From Deltaproteobacteria bacterium (GTDB lineage: Bacteria > Desulfobacterota > GWC2-55-46), in the NCBI GenBank assembly GCA_016234935.1, contig JACRNL010000010.1, positions 1-64,000 on the forward strand: DNA of 64,000 bases, in the 5' to 3' direction. The translations under genes were made by a program, and so were the position numbers. The notes beneath the pieces are model-generated. The model was given only the letters and a program-made list of their open reading frames with translations. It did not search any database and was not told the origin of the DNA. Positions 59,709 through 64,000 of the stretch are shown here, piece by piece; positions within the stretch are counted from its first letter, which is position 1; the number at the start of each line of letters is the position of its first letter.

Positions 59709-60965
59709 GTGCGTCCTGGAAAAGCCATAAACAGGATTCTACTGATATCCGTAATGACCGCGGTTTTGTTCTCCACGGCATACGCGGATGATCTTGCCCT
59801 GCACGGATTTCTTCAGGGCAACTATTCCTTTGATACCGCAAACGCCAACCCTGACAAGGGGCGGCTCAAGTGGTCTGAGGAAAGAGGTCAGATAAGGCTT
59901 GACGGCGTAGCCGAGCCTTTTCACCTTCTCATAAAGACTGACGTATTCTACGACCACATAGAAGAAAAGGGCGATGGCGAGCTGAGAGAAGGATATTTCG
60001 ACCTCACAAGGGAGACGTGGGATTTACGGGTGGGAAGACAGACCATGACCTGGGGTCTTGGGGATCTGGTGTTCATAAACGACATATTCCCGAAGGACTA
60101 CGAGGCCTTCTTCTCCGGCAGGCCTATGGAGTACCTTAAAAAAGGAGTAAACGGCGTAAAGCTCGGCTTATATCCGGGGACCGTCTCTTTAGAACTTGTC
60201 GTCATCCCTTTTTTTGAACCGAACAGACTGCCTGACCCGAACAGGTTCCGGATGTTCGATCCCATGCCGGGACTGACCAACAGGGTAAAGAAAGAGCCCT
60301 CGACAAGCCTGAAAAACACGGAACTGGCGCTGCGCGCATACCGTGATCTGGCAGGCTTTGAAGCGTCGCTGTACTTTTACAGAGGTTTTTCGAGGACGCC
60401 GTCAATGCTGCCTGACAACCCCTCTTCGCCGTCAAAGCTGACGATTTTTTATCCTGAGCTTTCAGTCTACGGCCTTAGCCTTCAAAGGAGCGCGCTCGAC
60501 GGCGTTTTAAGCCTTGAGGCAGGGCATTACGACTCAAGGGAAGACAGAAGCGGAACAGATCCTTTTATTCCGAATTCGCAGACCAAGTTCCTCATAGGAT
60601 ACCAGAGGCAGATGCTTGAGGACTTCACGGCCGGGCTTCAGTACCTCGGTGATTACATGCATAACTATTCCGAATACAAGTTGAACCTGCCTGCCGGGTT
60701 TCCTAAAGACCCTGAATTGAGGCAGGTTGCAAGCGTAAGGCTTACCTATCTTCTCCTGCATCAGAACCTCAAGCTGACCTGGTTCTCGTTCTATGGCATT
60801 ACTGACAGGGATTATCTCCTGAACCCGGAGATTAAATACAATTTTACCGACCACGTCTGGGGAGCGGCCGGAGCCAATATCTTCGGCGGAAAAAAAGATG
60901 CAACGCAGTTCGGCTCACTCGATAAAAACGACAATATCTATGTACAGGCCCGCTATGAGTTTTAA
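59709..60965 (+). CDS. outer-membrane beta-barrel protein of the exporter cluster
   Basis: About 418 aa from the GTG at 59709 (GAGGA upstream); a longer frame to 59616 and a TTG at 59688 are alternatives. Signal peptide RILLISVMTAVLFSTAYA. The rest alternates aromatic/polar strands (RETWDLRVGRQTMTWGLGDLVFINDIFPKDYEAFF, LIGYQRQMLEDFTAGLQYLGDY) and ends in YEF, the C-terminal aromatic of barrel proteins; it resembles DUF1302-type porins. It overlaps no other gene and is likely the outer-membrane partner of the exporter and LolA-like protein. Confidence 0.75.
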   Translation: MRPGKAINRILLISVMTAVLFSTAYADDLALHGFLQGNYSFDTANANPDKGRLKWSEERGQIRLDGVAEPFHLLIKTDVFYDHIEEKGDGELREGYFDLTRETWDLRVGRQTMTWGLGDLVFINDIFPKDYEAFFSGRPMEYLKKGVNGVKLGLYPGTVSLELVVIPFFEPNRLPDPNRFRMFDPMPGLTNRVKKEPSTSLKNTELALRAYRDLAGFEASLYFYRGFSRTPSMLPDNPSSPSKLTIFYPELSVYGLSLQRSALDGVLSLEAGHYDSREDRSGTDPFIPNSQTKFLIGYQRQMLEDFTAGLQYLGDYMHNYSEYKLNLPAGFPKDPELRQVASVRLTYLLLHQNLKLTWFSFYGITDRDYLLNPEIKYNFTDHVWGAAGANIFGGKKDATQFGSLDKNDNIYVQARYEF

Positions 60966-61011
60966 GGAGATATCACGAAAAAAAGTGAACACAAACATTA
61001 GCGCTTTGCCT

Positions 61012-62259
61012 TCACGGAAGCCCGGCAAGCCTTCTGGCGAAGATGCCGGAGCCTATGATACAAAAAATCCCGCCGATGACCAATGTCATGGGGCCGCCTA
61101 TCCTGCTCGCGGCGTATCCTGCAACGAGGCTTCCAAACGGCGCCATCCCCATAAAGGCCATTGTGTAAAAGCTCATGACGCGGCCGCGTTTGCTGTCGTC
61201 AACCACGGTCTGAAGGATGGTATTGCTTGACGCGAGGCAGACCATCATTCCCATCCCGACGAACATTATCAAAAAAAAGGACAGCCACGGCTGTCGCGAA
61301 ACGGAAAACACGATAAGCCCCGCCCCGAGAATCAGCACGGCAAGGACTATTATCATTCCAAGCCCCGCCACACCCCTTCTCCACGCGAGATATACCGTGC
61401 CGATAAGGGCGCCTATCCCTGCCGAGGCCATCAGGAATCCGAGCGTGTGAGGCCCGCCGTGCAGGATATCCCTTGCAAAGACCGGCATAAGCACCCCGTA
61501 TGGCGCGCCCGTGAAGCTTATAAGGCCGGTAAGCAGAAGGAGCGATCTTATGGGGGCGAAACCAAAGGCGTAAAAAAAACCATCCTTAAGCTCCTCGATG
61601 ACATGGCGGCCGGACGGGGCCTTTTCCTTCCGGCTTATCTTCATGCCCAGAAGCGCGGCTATTACCGCCAGGTAGCTTAGCGCATTGAGTAAAAAACAGG
61701 CGCCCTCGCCTCCGGCCGCTATGATAACGCCGCCTATGACAGGGCCGATGAATCTTGCCGAGTTCACAATGGACGAGTTAAGCGCGATGGCGTTGCCGAG
61801 GTCTTCCCTGTCTTCTATCATTTCAATAAAAAAGGCCTGACGCATCGGTATGTCAAAGGCATTTACCGTCCCTATGAAAACAGACAAGATAACGATATGC
61901 CAGACCTGCACGGCTCCGGTCAGTACCAGTACGGCTAAAACCGCGGCCTGAAACATGGAAAGCGTCTGCGTGACGACAAGCACCCTGTGACGGTTCCACC
62001 TGTCGGCCATAACGCCAGCCACAGGCGCCATAAAAAAAGTCGGTATCTGGCCTGAGAACGCCACAAGACCGAGAAGAAATGGAGACGCGGTAAGGCGGTA
62101 GACCAGCCAGCCTATGGCTATCTGCTGCATCCACGTCCCGGATAAGGATATCAACTGGCCGCCGAAGAACAGGCGGAAGTTCCTGTGCCTCAGGGCCCTG
62201 ACCACCCTCAAGACGCCCGAATGGGCCTGTTTATCGCGCATTGTCTTATGTGTAGTCAT
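61012..62259 (-). CDS. MFS transporter (MFS_3/EntS-like)
   Basis: 415 aa with 12 hydrophobic segments. RNFRLFFGGQLISLSGTWMQQIAIGWLVYRLT is the typical entry of the MFS_3/transmembrane secretion-effector group, and GVMADRWNRHRVLV is the loop 2-3 signature. FDIPMRQAFFIEMI and AIALNSSIVNSARFIGPVIGG are conserved. Members export siderophores or drugs; the substrate here is unknown. AGGA lies before the ATG. It converges with the barrel gene. Confidence 0.82.
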   Translation of the reverse strand: MTTHKTMRDKQAHSGVLRVVRALRHRNFRLFFGGQLISLSGTWMQQIAIGWLVYRLTASPFLLGLVAFSGQIPTFFMAPVAGVMADRWNRHRVLVVTQTLSMFQAAVLAVLVLTGAVQVWHIVILSVFIGTVNAFDIPMRQAFFIEMIEDREDLGNAIALNSSIVNSARFIGPVIGGVIIAAGGEGACFLLNALSYLAVIAALLGMKISRKEKAPSGRHVIEELKDGFFYAFGFAPIRSLLLLTGLISFTGAPYGVLMPVFARDILHGGPHTLGFLMASAGIGALIGTVYLAWRRGVAGLGMIIVLAVLILGAGLIVFSVSRQPWLSFFLIMFVGMGMMVCLASSNTILQTVVDDSKRGRVMSFYTMAFMGMAPFGSLVAGYAASRIGGPMTLVIGGIFCIIGSGIFARRLAGLP

Positions 62260-62369
62260 CTATCCTGCTCAATTTGCCATTCTATCAAACCGCTTTGTTT
62301 TTTTCTATGCCATAAGGCCTTCATGAGCGGCTTTAGCAGCGCGCAACGCCTGCGAGTTATCAGTAACGG

Positions 62370-62400
62370 TTAACGGATAACCGATAACCGATAACCTTTT
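62370..62400. repeat. short GATAACC direct repeats
   Basis: GGTTAACGGATAACCGATAACCGATAACC followed by a T tract, between the MFS gene and ispF. The first part can fold back on itself. Confidence 0.6.
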
Positions 62401-62415
62401 TTTAGCAATTACCCC

Positions 62416-62444
62416 TTGCATACACGCCGTTCTTTTTGTATTCT
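62416..62444 (+). promoter_or_regulatory. promoter of ispF (near-leaderless)
   Basis: TTGCAT (62416-62421), a 17-nt spacer and TATTCT (62439-62444). The predicted start is 62450-62452 and the ATG is at 62453, so the mRNA would be leaderless or nearly so; no Shine-Dalgarno is visible. Confidence 0.5.
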
Positions 62445-62452
62445 GAATTATT

Positions 62453-62956
62453 ATGAGAATCGGTTTCGGATACGACGCGCACAGGCTCGTCGAAGGCAGA
62501 AAACTTATTATCGGCGGCGTTGCCATCCCCTTTGGAAAAGGGCTGCTCGGCCACTCCGACGCCGACGTGCTTCTGCACGCCATTATCGACGCCCTCATAG
62601 GCGCGACCTCGCTCGGCGACATAGGCAGGCATTTCCCGCCGTCAGACCCAGCCTACAAGGACATCTCCAGCATAAAGCTCCTTGAAGAAACCGCAAAACT
62701 CATCCTGAAAAATGGTTTTACAATATCTAACATAGACTCTACCGTCGTGTGCGAGATGCCGAGGTTGTCCGCGCATATCCCTGAGATGATCAAAAATATC
62801 GCAAAGGCCGCCGGGTGCGATCCGGGGCGCGTAAACGTAAAGGCCAAAACAGAAGAAGGCATGGGCTTTACCGGCAAAGGTGACGGCATCTCGTCATACG
62901 CCGCGGCCCTCCTTGACGAGACGTCAATCAAGCCTTTTGACGGGGCGTCAAAGTGA
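62453..62956 (+). CDS. ispF: 2-C-methyl-D-erythritol 2,4-cyclodiphosphate synthase
   Basis: 167 aa. Fifth step of the MEP isoprenoid pathway. [61 protein letters not shown] is the full family signature with zinc-binding Asp/His residues; [15 protein letters not shown] is the second signature. The stop overlaps the gltX GTG start by 4 bp. Confidence 0.97.
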   Translation: MRIGFGYDAHRLVEGRKLIIGGVAIPFGKGLLGHSDADVLLHAIIDALIGATSLGDIGRHFPPSDPAYKDISSIKLLEETAKLILKNGFTISNIDSTVVCEMPRLSAHIPEMIKNIAKAAGCDPGRVNVKAKTEEGMGFTGKGDGISSYAAALLDETSIKPFDGASK

Positions 62957-64000
62957 ACGCGGGTATACGGACACGATTTGCGCCGAGCCCGACCGGACGG
63001 CTCCACATCGGCAGCGTCAGAACCGCGCTCTTTAACTGGCTTTTTGCGAGGCATTCAGGCGGCAGTTTCATCCTGAGGATAGAAGACACGGACACAGCCC
63101 GCTCAACCCTTGAGTCTGAAAAAGGCATCATCGAAGACCTTGGCTGGCTCGGCCTCGACCACGACGAAGGGCCGGATATAGGCGGCAAAAAAGGCCCCTA
63201 CCGGCAGTCCGAACGGCTCGGCATATACACGGACAGCGCGCGCTTTCTTATTGAAAAAGGCGCGGCTTACAACTGCTACTGCTCAAAAGAAAGGCTCGAA
63301 ACGCTCAGGGCAAGCCAGATAAAGGCGGGAATGCCTCCGAGGTACGACGGCAGGTGCAGGGACATAAGCCCGAATGGCGCGCCGAAAGATGCCTTACCGT
63401 CCATAAGATTCCGCGTGCCGGACAAGACAGTTTATTTCAGCGACATCGTCCACGGCGACATGCGCTTTGACAAAAGCGCCTTCGGCGACTTCGTCATCAT
63501 CGGCTCGGACGGCATTGCCTCGTATAACTTCGCCGCGGCTGTGGACGACGCGCTGATGGCGATAACGCACATCATACGCGGGGACGACCACATCTCAAAC
63601 ACGCCGAGGCAGATACTCGTCTTCGAAGCGCTCGGCCATAAGCCTCCGGCCTTCGCGCACATACCGTTAGTCTTAACGCCGGAAAGAACGCCACTCGGCA
63701 AACGCGACCTCTCCGCTTCGCTGGACTCGCTCCGCGAAGAGGGCTTTTTGCCGGAGGCCGTAATAAACTCATCGGCGCGCCTGGGCTGGTCTTTCGGCGA
63801 TGAGTTCCTAACGCTTAATGAGATGGCGCGGATATTTTCCATTAAACGGCTCTCTGCCGCGCCGTCTGTCTTTGACCGCGACAGGCTGAAATCCTTCAAC
63901 AGGGCCGCGATTGAAAGGCTCGGCGCGCAGGATTTAATCCGGCTCACTGGCATTGACCCTGACGCGCCGCGCGTTAAGGAAATTATAAGCGCCGTCAAGC
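62953..64000 (+). CDS. gltX: glutamyl-tRNA synthetase, 5' part (runs off the window)
   Basis: 349 codons are open to the end of the window. The GTG start overlaps the ispF stop (GTGA). [32 protein letters not shown] holds HIGH as HIGS, and [12 protein letters not shown] is conserved. CYC followed by RCR corresponds to the zinc-binding loop, with the last ligand uncertain. The KMSKS loop, normally KLSKR, reads PLGKR here (in [15 protein letters not shown]), losing the first Lys. [20 protein letters not shown] begins the stem-contact domain. It is full GltX architecture, not GluQ-RS, so it is the charging enzyme or a second GluRS paralogue. Confidence 0.9.
   Translation, partial: MNAGIRTRFAPSPTGRLHIGSVRTALFNWLFARHSGGSFILRIEDTDTARSTLESEKGIIEDLGWLGLDHDEGPDIGGKKGPYRQSERLGIYTDSARFLIEKGAAYNCYCSKERLETLRASQIKAGMPPRYDGRCRDISPNGAPKDALPSIRFRVPDKTVYFSDIVHGDMRFDKSAFGDFVIIGSDGIASYNFAAAVDDALMAITHIIRGDDHISNTPRQILVFEALGHKPPAFAHIPLVLTPERTPLGKRDLSASLDSLREEGFLPEAVINSSARLGWSFGDEFLTLNEMARIFSIKRLSAAPSVFDRDRLKSFNRAAIERLGAQDLIRLTGIDPDAPRVKEIISAVK

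Overview
The window is a densely packed, roughly 55% GC bacterial chromosome segment. It opens with the 5' part of a 16S rRNA gene on the minus strand. No clear taxon can be read from it. Split glycine decarboxylase subunits, an MJ0042-type zinc-ribbon protein, many TPR/HEAT-like proteins, a Ycf46-type ATPase and a SQR-like flavoprotein would fit a Desulfobacterota- or Nitrospirota-like anaerobe. That placement is inference only.

Layout. 1-1230: 16S rRNA 5' end with leader and two tandem promoter modules, diverging from tRNA-Glu(CTC). 1.3-7.7 kb: RlmI-type methyltransferase, SLC13/ArsB-like permease, HemW, CPA2 antiporter and a DUF2156 protein. 8.1-15.3 kb: a minus-strand block with a TPR protein, a non-canonical Hsp70 with a helical N-terminal half, a small radical SAM protein, a DUF2997 protein, a DUF1257/Ycf35-like protein and a Ycf46-like AAA+ ATPase fused to an FtsH-type (M41) zinc protease. 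15.5-18.2 kb: two rhodanese-fold proteins (one without the catalytic Cys) behind a promoter with a Fur-box-like site, then a macrodomain protein, a methyltransferase and a CopD-like membrane protein. 18.6-24.9 kb: zinc-ribbon/DUF3426 protein, HEAT-like protein, TatA, TonB-like protein, a GT2 enzyme and a receiver protein with a proline-rich linker. 25.2-39.3 kb: housekeeping run valS-nadC-birA-coaX, a second TPR protein, a second HEAT-like protein, nfo, trxB, carbamate kinase, rmuC and a short metH. 39.3-47.5 kb (minus): nadE, gcvPB-gcvPA-gcvH-gcvT and an alpha-glucan phosphorylase. 47.9-53.0 kb: Slt-type lytic transglycosylase, an M23-like protein without signal peptide and two exported proteins of unknown function. 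53.2-53.7 kb: tRNA-Phe and a decayed phage-like ORF. 53.7-61.0 kb: ArsR regulator, Cys-rich protein, SQR-like flavoprotein, methyltransferase, MMPL/RND exporter, LolA-like protein and an outer-membrane barrel protein. 61-64 kb: MFS transporter, ispF and a truncated gltX.

Two things stand out. First is the 8.8-15.3 kb gene set, which joins an unfoldase-protease, an Hsp70, a radical SAM enzyme and two small conserved proteins, and looks like an undescribed protein-remodelling or modification system. Second is the large number of short palindromic repeats (at least 19 copies of one family and 6 of another). They lie between genes and also inside reading frames, where they encode peptides such as PPEGVQP or PAGFKRG at termini and in linkers of otherwise normal proteins, much like the Rickettsia palindromic elements.
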